A stretch of DNA of 64,000 nt from Rhodospirillaceae bacterium (GCA_040219235.1 JAVJSV010000012.1:558001-622000); one strand, 5' to 3'. Positions 52,815 through 62,017 are shown, counted from the first letter of the stretch. Numbers and translations are program-made. The notes: a model not told the origin generated them from the sequence alone.

Positions 52815-53423
52815 GTGGCCAATCATGTACATCAAGGTGACCTACCGTCTGACATTACTTTTTCTGGTGCCGTTGCGGTCGATACGGAAACCATGGGCCT
52901 CAGTATTGCCCGAGACAGGCTGTGCGTTGTGCAATTGTCTGCGGGCGATGGAGAGTGCCATCTGGTGCAAGTACGCGCGCCCTATGATGCCCCAAACCTC
53001 AAGGCGATTTTTACCGACAAAAGCCTGACAAAGATCTTTCATTTTGCGCGCTTTGATCTGGCTATGATCCTTAAACACTTGGGTGTGCGATGTGAACCGG
53101 CCTTTTGCACCCGCACAGTGTCCAAGTTGTGCCGGACAAACACGGACAGGCACGGGTTGAAAGACCTCTGTCGCGATTACCTTGGGATTGAAATCTCAAA
53201 ACAACAGCAGTCTTCGGATTGGGCCGCAGAGACGCTCAAACCAGAGCAGATCGAATATGCGGCGGCTGATGTTCTATATCTCCACAAATTAATGGCTGAA
53301 ATGAATTATTTGCTTGATCGTGAAGGCCGTCGTGATCTGGCAGAGGCGTGTTTTCGGTTTTTGCCTGATCGGGCGGCTTTGGACGTGGCGGGCTGGCCAG
53401 ACGAAGACATATTTGCCCATTAA
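52815..53423 (+). CDS. rnd: Ribonuclease D, short form
   Basis: About 202 residues from a GTG at 52815; a GTG at 52782 is also possible, and the frame stays open back into the tRNA, where no start is credible. The DEDDy exonuclease motifs are present: VDTETMG, HFARFDLAM and YAAADVLYLHKL. There is no C-terminal HRDC domain, as in the short alphaproteobacterial form. RNase D trims tRNA 3' ends, and here the gene directly follows a tRNA gene without a visible terminator, so the two may share a transcript. Confidence 0.88.
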   Translation: MANHVHQGDLPSDITFSGAVAVDTETMGLSIARDRLCVVQLSAGDGECHLVQVRAPYDAPNLKAIFTDKSLTKIFHFARFDLAMILKHLGVRCEPAFCTRTVSKLCRTNTDRHGLKDLCRDYLGIEISKQQQSSDWAAETLKPEQIEYAAADVLYLHKLMAEMNYLLDREGRRDLAEACFRFLPDRAALDVAGWPDEDIFAH

Positions 53424-53447
53424 TTAAAACTCCTTCAAAGCCTTGCG

Positions 53448-53476
53448 TTGACCGGATTCTGTCGAGTCGCCATACT
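53448..53476 (+). promoter_or_regulatory. Candidate promoter for the kdsD–lpt operon
   Basis: TTGACC (53448-53453) and CATACT (53471-53476) are 17 nt apart, about 130 nt before kdsD. Confidence 0.4.
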
Positions 53477-53607
53477 CTTATCCTGAGTTCAACGATTAGG
53501 TGTGTTGGTCAGTCTTTGACAGAACGGTCTTGGTGCCCCACATCAATCTCTTGGATCTCTTAATTGACGGGTCAAACGTCTCGCATGCATCGTAATCGGA
53601 CCGCCTA

Positions 53608-54606
53608 ATGGCTTCTCCCACATCTAAACGCACAACACCTGAGACTGTTGATCCTGGGGCCAGTGATCTCGCTGTTGCCCGGCGTGTCATTGCGCAAGCA
53701 GTTACAGGCTTGTCGGCGATGGCAGCAGACCTGGGAGACGAGTTCGCTCAGTGCGTCACGTTGATCGCATCACTCAAGGGTCGCGTGATCGTGTCGGGCA
53801 TGGGAAAGAGTGGCCATATTGGTCATAAAATCGCAGCGACGCTCGCCTCAACGGGCACGCCAGCTTTTTTTGTACACCCTGCCGAAGCCAGTCATGGCGA
53901 CCTTGGTATGATCTCAGATATTGATGCCGTTTTGGCGTTGTCAAACAGCGGTGAAACGGCTGAGTTGTCCGATCTGGTCTCCTATACACGCCGGTTTGGT
54001 ATTCCGTTGATCGGCATAACGGGGAAGCGTGAGTCGACCCTGGCAGAGCAATCGGACATCGTTTTGTGTTTGCCAGATGTTGAAGAAGCCGGGCCGCACG
54101 GCGCGCCAACAACATCGACAACACTGATGATTACACTCGGCGATGCGATTGCCGTTGCCTTGTTGGAAAGCCGTGGTTTTACAGCCGACGATTACAGGGT
54201 CTTTCACCCAGGCGGTAAATTGGGCAAAAGTTTACTCAAGGTCACTCATATTATGCATACGGGGGATGACATTCCTTTAACGCATCCGACGTCGCTGATG
54301 AGTGATACCATCATCACTATGACCAATAAAACGTTTGGTATCGCTGGCGTGGTTGATGACACTGGCGTGCTAGTCGGTATCGTCACAGATGGTGATTTGC
54401 GCCGGCACATGGCGGATCAGCTTATTGGTATGGCGACCGTCGATGTTATGACCACAAAGCCAAAGACCATTAAGTCAACAACACTTGCGGCAGAAGCCTT
54501 GCGTCTCATGAACGAATGGAAAGTCACATGCTTGTTCGTTGTCGATGACGGCAAGCCTGTGGGTATCGTGCGTATGCATGACGTTCTCCAGGCAGGTGTT
54601 GTATGA
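53608..54606 (+). CDS. kdsD: Arabinose-5-phosphate isomerase (KpsF/GutQ family)
   Basis: 332 residues: an SIS sugar-isomerase domain with SGMGKSGHIGHKIAATLASTGTPAFFVHPAEASHGDLGM, then two CBS domains (about residues 210-330). It converts ribulose-5-phosphate to arabinose-5-phosphate, the first step to KDO for LPS. No kdsC phosphatase follows; lptC starts directly at the stop (ATGA overlap), linking KDO supply to LPS export. Confidence 0.94.
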   Translation: MASPTSKRTTPETVDPGASDLAVARRVIAQAVTGLSAMAADLGDEFAQCVTLIASLKGRVIVSGMGKSGHIGHKIAATLASTGTPAFFVHPAEASHGDLGMISDIDAVLALSNSGETAELSDLVSYTRRFGIPLIGITGKRESTLAEQSDIVLCLPDVEEAGPHGAPTTSTTLMITLGDAIAVALLESRGFTADDYRVFHPGGKLGKSLLKVTHIMHTGDDIPLTHPTSLMSDTIITMTNKTFGIAGVVDDTGVLVGIVTDGDLRRHMADQLIGMATVDVMTTKPKTIKSTTLAAEALRLMNEWKVTCLFVVDDGKPVGIVRMHDVLQAGVV

Positions 54607-55307
54607 CGACGGATGGCCCTCAAACGACGACAAGTCCACAGTCGCGCGAGGGGAAAACCTCTCGTCGCGCATGGCCGGCTCAAGCCACAGACATTCGCGC
54701 GTCCGTTGAGAAATACAGCCGGTTCGTCACGACGATGAAGATTGTTTTGCCGACCGTCGCTGTTTTGCTATTAGCGCTTGTTATTATTCTCCCCCAGTTG
54801 CGTAGTAAGCCGGAACAAATCGCTGCTGAACTTGATATTTCCAGCGATGCCTCTGGCACCACCCTCAGCCTTGTCAATGCCCGCTATTTTGGCACGGATA
54901 CATCGGGGCAGCCGTTTTCAGTGACGGCTCAATCCGTGCGTGAATCGCCGTCTGATAAAGACAATATTAATTTAGATGCACCGCAAGCGGACATCAGTCT
55001 TAATGATGGTTCCTGGTTGATGGTGGGCGCTGATACCGGACTCTATCATCGCAAAAACCAAACCTTAGATTTATCCGGTGCTGTGAATTTATTTCAGGAT
55101 CAAGGCTACGAACTGCACACTGAGTCTGCGACCATTATGTTGGAACAGGGCAGCGCGACAAGCTCCTCCCCCGTTCGCAGTCAGGGGCCCTTTGGGGTGC
55201 TGGAATCGCAAGGGTTTGAATTGGAAGAAAAAGGCAAGACCGTGCACTTTACCGGCCCGGCCCGCTTGGTGCTCAACACTGGTGGTGGAAGTGCACGCAT
55301 ACCATGA
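54603..55307 (+). CDS. lptC: LPS export protein LptC
   Basis: 234 residues. A charged N-terminus is followed by one membrane helix (VLPTVAVLLLALVIILPQL, about residues 47-65) and a beta-jellyroll region. The family is weakly conserved, but the topology, length and position between kdsD and lptA identify it. LptC joins the LptBFG transporter to LptA in the periplasm. It overlaps both neighbours by 4 nt. Confidence 0.9.
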   Translation: MTTDGPQTTTSPQSREGKTSRRAWPAQATDIRASVEKYSRFVTTMKIVLPTVAVLLLALVIILPQLRSKPEQIAAELDISSDASGTTLSLVNARYFGTDTSGQPFSVTAQSVRESPSDKDNINLDAPQADISLNDGSWLMVGADTGLYHRKNQTLDLSGAVNLFQDQGYELHTESATIMLEQGSATSSSPVRSQGPFGVLESQGFELEEKGKTVHFTGPARLVLNTGGGSARIP

Positions 55308-56155
55308 GGCCAATTTTTAAATACATTTCAGTCCTGTGTTTACTTCCGTTGGTAGCGCAGGCGCAAACACTTTCATTTAAGTCGGATGACCCTGATAAGC
55401 CAATTGAGGTGGTCGCTGAACGCGGCATTGAATGGCGTCAGGATGAAAAGCGATTTATCGCTCGCGGTGACGCCCGCGCCACCCAAGGTGATGTTGAAGT
55501 GGTGGCAGACGAGTTGATCGCCCATTACCGTGAGACCGATAATGGCGGGACAGATGTTTACCGGGTCGATGCAATTGGGTCTGTGACCATTACCTCGGCT
55601 GGCGAAACGGCAACGGGGTCTGCTGCTGTCTACGACTTTGAGCAGGCGGTTCTTGTGATGGAAGGATCCCCCGTTCGGTTGGAAACATCCGATGGTGTGG
55701 TCACAGCTTACGATACCATTCAATACTGGGAGCAGGAAAATGTCGCTGTCGCTGAAGGCAATGCGATGGCCGTGCAAGGTGGTCAAAAGCTCACGGCAGA
55801 TACACTAACCGCGCGCTTTAAGGAGCCTGTCAGTGGTACTGGCGCTGTTGCGCCGCGCAGCAGTGAATTGTCACGTATAGAAGGTTACGGCAATGTCAGA
55901 CTGGAAAGTAAAGGCGACATCATTCTTGGTGATCGCGGTCGCTATGACCTTGCCAGTGGTATTGCCACATTGGATGGAAATGTTCGCATTACCTCAGATC
56001 GAAATCAGTTGAGCGGCGGCTTTGCCGTGGTCGATACCAAAAAGGGAACAAGTACCTTGTTTGCTAATGCGACAGAAGCCGGGGTGCCGGGGCCGGGTCC
56101 CGGGCCGCGTGTGAGGGCCTTGTTGGTGCCGCGTCCAAAAGGGGTCACAGACTGA
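55304..56155 (+). CDS. lptA: LPS transport periplasmic protein LptA
   Basis: 283 residues with a signal peptide (ISVLCLLPLVAQA). Repeated OstA-like strands include IEWRQDEKRFIARGDARATQGDVEVVADELIAHY and NVRITSDRNQLSGGFAVVDTKKGTS. LptA forms the periplasmic bridge for LPS. It is longer than E. coli LptA (185 residues), as is usual in alphaproteobacteria. The C-terminus has a Gly/Pro-rich stretch. It lies between lptC and lptB. Confidence 0.9.
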   Translation: MRPIFKYISVLCLLPLVAQAQTLSFKSDDPDKPIEVVAERGIEWRQDEKRFIARGDARATQGDVEVVADELIAHYRETDNGGTDVYRVDAIGSVTITSAGETATGSAAVYDFEQAVLVMEGSPVRLETSDGVVTAYDTIQYWEQENVAVAEGNAMAVQGGQKLTADTLTARFKEPVSGTGAVAPRSSELSRIEGYGNVRLESKGDIILGDRGRYDLASGIATLDGNVRITSDRNQLSGGFAVVDTKKGTSTLFANATEAGVPGPGPGPRVRALLVPRPKGVTD

Positions 56156-56186
56156 GCGAATTCAGACTAGACTGTAAAAAATAATA

Positions 56187-56206
56187 CCATTCGATTATCC
56201 GAATGG
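56187..56206 (+). promoter_or_regulatory. Inverted repeat between lptA and lptB
   Basis: CCATTCG (56187-56193) and CGAATGG (56200-56206) are perfect inverted copies around 6 nt, ending 15 nt before the lptB start and just upstream of its ribosome site (GAGGAAG). No T-run follows. It may tune lptB translation. Confidence 0.35.
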
Positions 56207-56221
56207 CAGAGGAAGAATTTT

Positions 56222-57013
56222 ATGGCGCCGGATACGGTGGAGAACAGCGAGACCCAAGAGGCGCAGGCGGATGGTGCAGAGCCGTCAGCACAGGAAGGTC
56301 TCAGAGTAGATGATCTTGGCAAGTCCTTCAAAGGACGTCCGGTTCTTAGGTCTGTCAGTTTATCGGTTCATCGCGGTGAAGCGGTCGGACTGCTTGGTCC
56401 CAATGGGGCTGGTAAAACGACGTCTTTTTATTGTGTGACAGGGTTGATCAGTCCTGATGAAGGGCAAATCTATCTTGACGGTGAAAACATCACGCCCTTG
56501 CCGATGTATCGGCGGGCCCGCCTCGGGATTGGGTATCTTCCGCAAGAAGCCTCGATTTTTCGCGGCATGACCGTGGAAGCCAATATTCGCGCGGTTGCTG
56601 AAGTGATCGAGTCAGATAAGTCTGCCCAGGATGAGTTGGTGGAATCGCTGCTTGAGGAATTCAACGTCACGCACCTGCGTCAATCACCTGCCATTGCGTT
56701 GTCAGGAGGGGAGCGCCGTCGGGTTGAAATTGCCCGTGCGTTGGCGTCGCGCCCGAGCTTCTTGCTGCTGGATGAACCCCTTGCCGGTATTGACCCCATT
56801 GCGGTTGCCGATATTCGTGATCTGGTGTCGCACCTGAAAGACCGCGGATTAGGTGTTCTGATAACCGATCACAACGTACGCGAAACCTTGGACATTATTG
56901 ATCGCGCTTATATCCTTCATGAAGGCACAGTACTGATGGAGGGCGCGCCTTCAGAAATCGTCGCTCATGAAGGTGTGCGACGGGTGTATCTTGGAGAGCG
57001 GTTCAGCCTCTAA
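56222..57013 (+). CDS. lptB: LPS export ABC transporter ATPase LptB
   Basis: 263 residues with an acidic N-terminal extension of about 28. Walker A is GPNGAGKTTSFY, the signature ALSGGERRRVEIARALA, Walker B FLLLDEPLAGIDPIAV and the switch H in ITDHNVRETL. The LptB-specific GYLPQEASIFRGMTVEANI is present. It powers LPS extraction with LptFG, which are not in this window. It is followed by rpoN, the usual order. Confidence 0.95.
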   Translation: MAPDTVENSETQEAQADGAEPSAQEGLRVDDLGKSFKGRPVLRSVSLSVHRGEAVGLLGPNGAGKTTSFYCVTGLISPDEGQIYLDGENITPLPMYRRARLGIGYLPQEASIFRGMTVEANIRAVAEVIESDKSAQDELVESLLEEFNVTHLRQSPAIALSGGERRRVEIARALASRPSFLLLDEPLAGIDPIAVADIRDLVSHLKDRGLGVLITDHNVRETLDIIDRAYILHEGTVLMEGAPSEIVAHEGVRRVYLGERFSL

Positions 57014-57032
57014 CGGAGGACCCCTTGACGCC

Positions 57033-58550
57033 ATGGCCATCGGCCCTCGCTTAGACCTCAGGCAAACACAAAGCCTCGTGATGACACCGCAGCTGCAGCA
57101 GGCTATTCGCCTGTTGCAGCTCTCGGCGGTTGAGCTTGTGGAATATGTGGATCAGGAGCTTGAAGCAAATCCCCTGCTGGATCGTGATGACTCTGGGGGC
57201 GATGGCACTCTCAAAGAAGCCATGGGCAATGAAGATGATCGCTCAGAGGATGGTATGAGCGTGGTCGATTCTGTTGATAACCAAAGCGACGCGCCTATGG
57301 ATATTGACGCTGGCTTTACGGAAAATGATGCTGCGTTTGACACGCACGCCGACGCTCTTGGCTCGTCTGCTGGATCAGACTCTTCAGGAATGACAAGTGG
57401 TGGTGGCAGCTTTGATGAGATGCGCCCGGATTTGGAACAGACGCTGTCTGAAGCCCAAGACCTCAGAAGCTATTTAGAGGAGCAACTGAATTTATCTGTG
57501 ATGGCCGGTGGAGATCGTCTCATTGGCCGTGCACTCATCGATTGTATTGATGAAAGTGGCTATGTTGTTGGTGGCCTTGATTTGCTTGCAGATCAGCTTG
57601 GGGCTGACGTGCAGGCTGTGACCAAGGTGTTAGAGGTCCTTCAAACATTTGACCCTCCTGGCATATTCGCCCGCGACCTTAAAGAATGTCTGGCACTACA
57701 ACTCCAGGATCGTAACCGTTACGACCCAGCCATGGCCGCTCTTGTTGAAAACCTTGAGCTGCTGGCAAACCATGATTTTGAAAAACTTAAATCTATTTGT
57801 GGTGTGGATGGGGAAGACTTAACAGAAATGGTCGCTGAAATCAGGGCGCTTGACCCTAAGCCAGCCCTGAAGTTTGAGCGTTCTGTCAGCCAAACAGTTG
57901 TTCCTGACGTGATCATGTCGCCGGCACCGGAAGGAGGGTGGCGCGTCGAGTTGAGTTCCGACACGTTGCCGCGTGTACTTGTGAACAATCAATATTATGC
58001 TGAACTCAACAGCCCTACGGCTGATAAAGCACAAAAGACATTTGTGGCCGAGCGGTTTCAATCTGCAACGTGGCTTGTACGTGCCCTTGAGCAGCGCGCG
58101 ACCACTATTCTGAAAGTGTCAATTGCGCTGGTTCAGAAACAAGACGCTTTTTTTCGCAAAGGGATCGCGCATTTAAGGCCTCTCGTTCTGCGTGATATTG
58201 CCGAAGCGACAGAGCTTCATGAAAGTACGATCAGTCGCGTCACGACAAACAAGTTCATCGCGACGCCGCGCGGAATCTATGAACTGAAGTATTTCTTTAG
58301 TCATGGGTTGTCCCAGGCGGGCGGTGGAGAGGCGACATCGGCTGAGTCTGTGCGCCATAGGATTAAGCAGTTGGTTGATGAGGAAGCCTCTGACGCGGTT
58401 CTTTCAGACGATCAAATCGTCGAATTATTGAAAGCTGAAGGTATTGCGGTGGCCCGGCGAACAGTTGCTAAGTATCGGGAATCATTGAAAATTCCATCAT
58501 CGGTGCAGCGCCGTCGTCAAAAGGCTCGCAACCTTTCTGTGATCTCTTAA
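57033..58550 (+). CDS. rpoN: RNA polymerase sigma-54 factor
   Basis: 505 residues from the ATG at 57033; GGAGG lies 13 nt upstream, a long spacing. Region I is Gln/Leu-rich (LRQTQSLVMTPQLQQAIRLLQ), followed by an acidic region II, the core-binding region and an HTH. The RpoN box ARRTVAKYRE is near the end. Sigma-54 directs nitrogen and other regulons with enhancer-binding proteins. The next gene is ptsN; the hpf/raiA gene often found between them is absent. Confidence 0.96.
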   Translation: MAIGPRLDLRQTQSLVMTPQLQQAIRLLQLSAVELVEYVDQELEANPLLDRDDSGGDGTLKEAMGNEDDRSEDGMSVVDSVDNQSDAPMDIDAGFTENDAAFDTHADALGSSAGSDSSGMTSGGGSFDEMRPDLEQTLSEAQDLRSYLEEQLNLSVMAGGDRLIGRALIDCIDESGYVVGGLDLLADQLGADVQAVTKVLEVLQTFDPPGIFARDLKECLALQLQDRNRYDPAMAALVENLELLANHDFEKLKSICGVDGEDLTEMVAEIRALDPKPALKFERSVSQTVVPDVIMSPAPEGGWRVELSSDTLPRVLVNNQYYAELNSPTADKAQKTFVAERFQSATWLVRALEQRATTILKVSIALVQKQDAFFRKGIAHLRPLVLRDIAEATELHESTISRVTTNKFIATPRGIYELKYFFSHGLSQAGGGEATSAESVRHRIKQLVDEEASDAVLSDDQIVELLKAEGIAVARRTVAKYRESLKIPSSVQRRRQKARNLSVIS

Positions 58551-58839
58551 CCTGCCTTCCTTGACTTGAGATTTCCTGCTGCATAAGGTGCGGCGCATCA
58601 GGCTAAGAGAATGGCAAAAGCACTGGAAAACCGGTGTATAAATAGGCCGAATGCGACCTTGTATAGAAGCGCAGTGCTAGAGCAACGCGAACCTAATTCG
58701 TTAGTCCCTAACTTAATTCAGCCGGGAGATTTCCCATCGAATAAAACATACAACGACAGCCAGGCTTTCATTCCGCTCTTGTGAGTGGCCGAATAAAAGT
58801 CGTGTGTTGCGAGTGGTGTTCGATGGGATAAGTTCATAT

Positions 58840-59298
58840 ATGGAAATTAGTGATCTGTTGCAATCGGACTCGGTTGTGATCTTAAAAGCATCAAGTAAAA
58901 AACAGGTGCTGCAAGAGCTTGCCAAGAAGGCTGCGTCTCTGACCGGTCTGAGCGAACGGAAAGTTTTTGACACGTTACTCGAACGTGAAAGATTGGGAAC
59001 CACAGGGGTCGGCAATGGCATTGCCATTCCTCACGGAAAGTTGCCTGAACTTAAAAGTCTGCACGGTGTGTTTGCACGCCTTGAGAAGCCGGTTGATTTT
59101 GAAGCTATTGATGACCGGCCCGTTGATTTGGTTTTTCTGTTGCTTGCGCCCGAGCAGGCTGGTGCAGATCATCTTAAGGCTTTGGCCCGCGTCTCGCGTT
59201 TATTGCGCGATTCCGATAACTGCGAAAAATTACGTGGTGCTGTAAACACAGATGGGCTTTATATGTTGCTCATTCAAAATGAGGCGCAAGCGGCTTAG
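58840..59298 (+). CDS. ptsN: PTS IIA-like nitrogen regulatory protein PtsN
   Basis: 152 residues from the ATG at 58840 (MEISDLL), which gives the family's usual length; the ribosome site is weak. The phospho-histidine is in GNGIAIPHGKLPEL. EIIA-Ntr is phosphorylated by the nitrogen PTS and controls K transport and stress responses. It follows rpoN after 289 nt that contain no gene; a TTGACT/TAAGGT pair at 58561-58589 (17-nt spacing) may be its promoter. Confidence 0.93.
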   Translation: MEISDLLQSDSVVILKASSKKQVLQELAKKAASLTGLSERKVFDTLLERERLGTTGVGNGIAIPHGKLPELKSLHGVFARLEKPVDFEAIDDRPVDLVFLLLAPEQAGADHLKALARVSRLLRDSDNCEKLRGAVNTDGLYMLLIQNEAQAA

Positions 59299-59341
59299 CT
59301 TTGCACGGGATGGTTGCGGGCTTTTTATCGCCCTGTGTTCT

Positions 59342-59953
59342 TTATTTCCCTCTGCCAAACGCGACGTATGCCTGAGCAATACGCATGCCCACTGTGATCC
59401 AACACAGGGCCATGAAAATGACTGAGGCTGGTACAAACCAATCTGGCCGGAGGCAAATAACGCCAAAAAACAAAATGGTCTCTGTGCCTTCGGCAAGTCC
59501 GCCGGAATAAAAGAAAGATTTTTGACCCCGGGTTGTCGTTTCCACACCCCGTTTTGCGGCCACAATGGCGTAGCCTAAGAATGAGGTGCCTGTGCCGATA
59601 AAACTGGCCAGCAGCAGCAGTGAGATCACGGTATTGTCTTCATCAAACAAGGCAAAGCCAACTACAACGGCGGCGTAAAAGATAAAATCCAATACAATAT
59701 CGAGGTAGGCACCAAAGTCTGTGGGGCTTGAGGCCCGGGCCACGGCACCGTCCAAGCCATCAAAGATGCGGTTGAGCACAATAAACGCTAAGGCCGAGGT
59801 TGGCGCTTGCAGAGCCAGGGCGGGAAGAGCGCACAGACCGAGGGTAAAACCCAGCACCGTTATGCTGTTGGCCGTCACGCCACGTTCCGCCAGAGTGCGC
59901 CCTAAGCTGTTGATCGGAGGCGCAATCAGACGCACCATTAAGGGGTCAAGCAT
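59342..59953 (-). CDS. CDP-alcohol phosphatidyltransferase family protein
   Basis: 203 residues from the ATG at 59953. About six membrane helices. The catalytic motif is FDGLDGAVARASSPTDFGAYLDIVLD, with all aspartates of the D-x2-D-G-x2-A-R-x7-G-x3-D-x3-D form; the middle spacing is one residue shorter than the commonest form. Such enzymes join CDP-diacylglycerol or a similar donor to an alcohol. The acceptor cannot be told. It converges with ptsN. Confidence 0.88.
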   Translation of the reverse strand: MLDPLMVRLIAPPINSLGRTLAERGVTANSITVLGFTLGLCALPALALQAPTSALAFIVLNRIFDGLDGAVARASSPTDFGAYLDIVLDFIFYAAVVVGFALFDEDNTVISLLLLASFIGTGTSFLGYAIVAAKRGVETTTRGQKSFFYSGGLAEGTETILFFGVICLRPDWFVPASVIFMALCWITVGMRIAQAYVAFGRGK

Positions 59954-59976
59954 AAGCAATCCAGGATATTGAGAAC

Positions 59977-60714
59977 GTGAGAGACAAATCCTACACTAAC
60001 ACAAGGCCCACCATCTGCTTTGTTCTGTGTTTTGTTGTGTTACTTTTCGACGGTGTTCGCGTTGAGGCGCAAGACCTTCAGTTCAAGCCCGACCTCAAGG
60101 CGGCGGGGTGGAAAATACATACGCCACGCGGCAAAGCCGCCGCTCAATTTGAAGTCCTCGAAGAGGGCAGTCTTAAGATTACGGCGCGTCAAGCTGTCGC
60201 GTTTTTGTACCGCTTCATCTCCAAAGATCAAGGTGCCGCTAGTTCACTGAGTTGGGACTGGCGCATCAGTCAGTCTTTTCCTGCGACGGATCTTTCCCGT
60301 CCGGGACAAGATGACAGACCGCTCGCCATTCATGTGTATTTTACGGATCAGGACGTAGGTGTGTTGAGCCGTCTCGGCAGTGGCCTGGCCGGATTTTTCG
60401 GTGTGCCTGTGTCTGGTCGGGCGATCACCTATGTATGGGGCGGGCTGCAACCAGAGCAGACCATACTTCCCAATCCATTTATGGATGAGGGAGACGGCGT
60501 TCTTGTTATCCGCAAATCAGGACTGCAGATCGTCACAGATGAATGGGTTACAGAAACCGTTGACCTGGCTGCTGACTATGAACAAGCGTTCGGTGAGGCA
60601 GTGCCACCGGTGAGTGTTATAGCGGTGTCTGCAGATACTGACGATACGGGCGCAACCTCACAAGCGTTGGTCCGCCACGTGCGATTGACGCCAGCGCCTA
60701 TTTCGGGGCGTTGA
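59977..60714 (+). CDS. DUF3047 family exported protein
   Basis: 245 residues from a GTG. The signal peptide includes ICFVLCFVVLLFDGVRVEA. The mature part has LSWDWRISQ, DDRPLAIHVYF, ITYVWGG and VVIRKSG-like segments in the order seen in DUF3047 proteins, which have no known function and look beta-rich. It is divergent from the phosphatidyltransferase gene and overlaps the end of the next gene by 17 nt, tail to tail. Confidence 0.75.
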   Translation: MRDKSYTNTRPTICFVLCFVVLLFDGVRVEAQDLQFKPDLKAAGWKIHTPRGKAAAQFEVLEEGSLKITARQAVAFLYRFISKDQGAASSLSWDWRISQSFPATDLSRPGQDDRPLAIHVYFTDQDVGVLSRLGSGLAGFFGVPVSGRAITYVWGGLQPEQTILPNPFMDEGDGVLVIRKSGLQIVTDEWVTETVDLAADYEQAFGEAVPPVSVIAVSADTDDTGATSQALVRHVRLTPAPISGR

Positions 60715-61582
60715 GCGCCCAATCGTAGTCTGTCTTTATAAGCCCGATGCGCTGGTTAATGTTGCGCGCCAATGGCTTGCGTGCATATTGCAGGATGTGC
60801 TCAAGCACGCCTTCATCCGTCCCACCAAAATCTTCATCATACCATTCATAAATTTTTGACAGCGTCACACGCCCGCCAACAACAGTAACGCCGCGACCGG
60901 CATTGATGTATTTTGTTGCGGCAGCATCTAAAGCCGCATCCATGTTGTCCGGTGTGAACACGTCTGGCCACAAATCGGGGCAGCCCATGGAAGCGCAGTT
61001 CACGCCGTAATGGATACGGTTGTCATTCCAGATCGGGCGCAAAATACGATGCTCAATGTCATCTAAACTGAGGTCTACACCTTCCACTGTGACCAGCTTT
61101 TTGCCCCAAGGCCCTGACGAAAAGAATCCAGGTGAAATTTTGATGTCTCGAATGCTCCGCACCGGGTAGTGATCCAGCACGGTTTGCACGGTCAAAGCAT
61201 TGTAAAAATTGATCCAGTAGGCTTTTTGTTCGTTTCGGTTGTAGGAGGTGATGGCCATGGCTTCGAGGCTTGCGATGTAGGCGTCCAGGCTGGCCCGATC
61301 TTCGCTTGATACGGCACCGTAGCGAAATAGGTTGGGCTCTTGATCGTCTGAAATCAAATAGGCATCGAGCAAGCTTTGCCAGCGATTATGACCAATGGTC
61401 TCGCGTGATTGGGGGTTTGAGCCTTCAAACTCTGTCATCAGGTCTGGCTTGGCCGCGAACCGTGAGTCCAGTGTGCCCGTAAATGCTGTGGCACTGCTCA
61501 CCCAGACAAAGAGTGTGAGGAAAGTGGGTATAAGGCCGGCGAGCGCACCACCCGTGAGCGTAAGACTGCGGATAGAGGACAT
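60698..61582 (-). CDS. DUF547 family exported protein
   Basis: 294 residues; GGAG lies 6 nt before the ATG. A hydrophobic N-terminal signal (GGALAGLIPTFLTLFVWVSSATAF) precedes the DUF547 domain: QKAYWINFYNALTVQTVLDHYP, LSLDDIEHRILRP, and the Cys-containing IHYGVNCASMGCPDL. The function of DUF547 is not established; the conserved Cys and His suggest an active or metal site. It diverges from a small exported protein gene. Confidence 0.82.
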   Translation of the reverse strand: MSSIRSLTLTGGALAGLIPTFLTLFVWVSSATAFTGTLDSRFAAKPDLMTEFEGSNPQSRETIGHNRWQSLLDAYLISDDQEPNLFRYGAVSSEDRASLDAYIASLEAMAITSYNRNEQKAYWINFYNALTVQTVLDHYPVRSIRDIKISPGFFSSGPWGKKLVTVEGVDLSLDDIEHRILRPIWNDNRIHYGVNCASMGCPDLWPDVFTPDNMDAALDAAATKYINAGRGVTVVGGRVTLSKIYEWYDEDFGGTDEGVLEHILQYARKPLARNINQRIGLIKTDYDWALNAPK

Positions 61583-61704
61583 GAAGGTCTCCGGTCTTTG
61601 TGATTTTGAGTATTAAGCATATGGTCTGACAGAGGGCAGGCCAACCCTTTGGCATAAGCTGAAACGTGACCCTACCATATCTGAATGAATCTGGAGCGAT
61701 TCTA

Positions 61705-62016
61705 ATGTATCTAAGAGCCAGAATTCTAGGCGTTTCTGCGGTGGCCATCGCGCTGGGTTGGTCGGTTACCCCTGCGCACGCGCAAGGCAATCCCCTCGAG
61801 GCGATCTGCCAAGGGTTCTTGTCGTCATCGGGGGTGCCGGCTCCCGGCAATGCAAATATCTTGTGCTACTGCTTGGCGCAGGAAGTGCAGTCCAATCTCA
61901 CCCGGACCGAAATGCAGTCGTATCAATCCTCGGTCGAGGCTGGCCGCCCTCTTCCCAAAGCGCTCGAAACCAAAATTATGGCAGTTGCGGCATCATGTTT
62001 GACGCAGGCTCAATAG
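61705..62016 (+). CDS. Small exported Cys-containing protein, unknown function
   Basis: 103 residues from the ATG at 61705, 9 nt after GGAG. Residues 1-26 are a signal peptide (ILGVSAVAIALGWSVTPAHA). The mature part of about 77 residues holds four cysteines (AICQGF, ILCYCLAQ, ASCLTQAQ), enough for two disulfides, and is otherwise helical. No family is recognised. The end abuts the convergent VOC gene with one base between the stops. Confidence 0.6.
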   Translation: MYLRARILGVSAVAIALGWSVTPAHAQGNPLEAICQGFLSSSGVPAPGNANILCYCLAQEVQSNLTRTEMQSYQSSVEAGRPLPKALETKIMAVAASCLTQAQ

Positions 62017-62017
62017 G

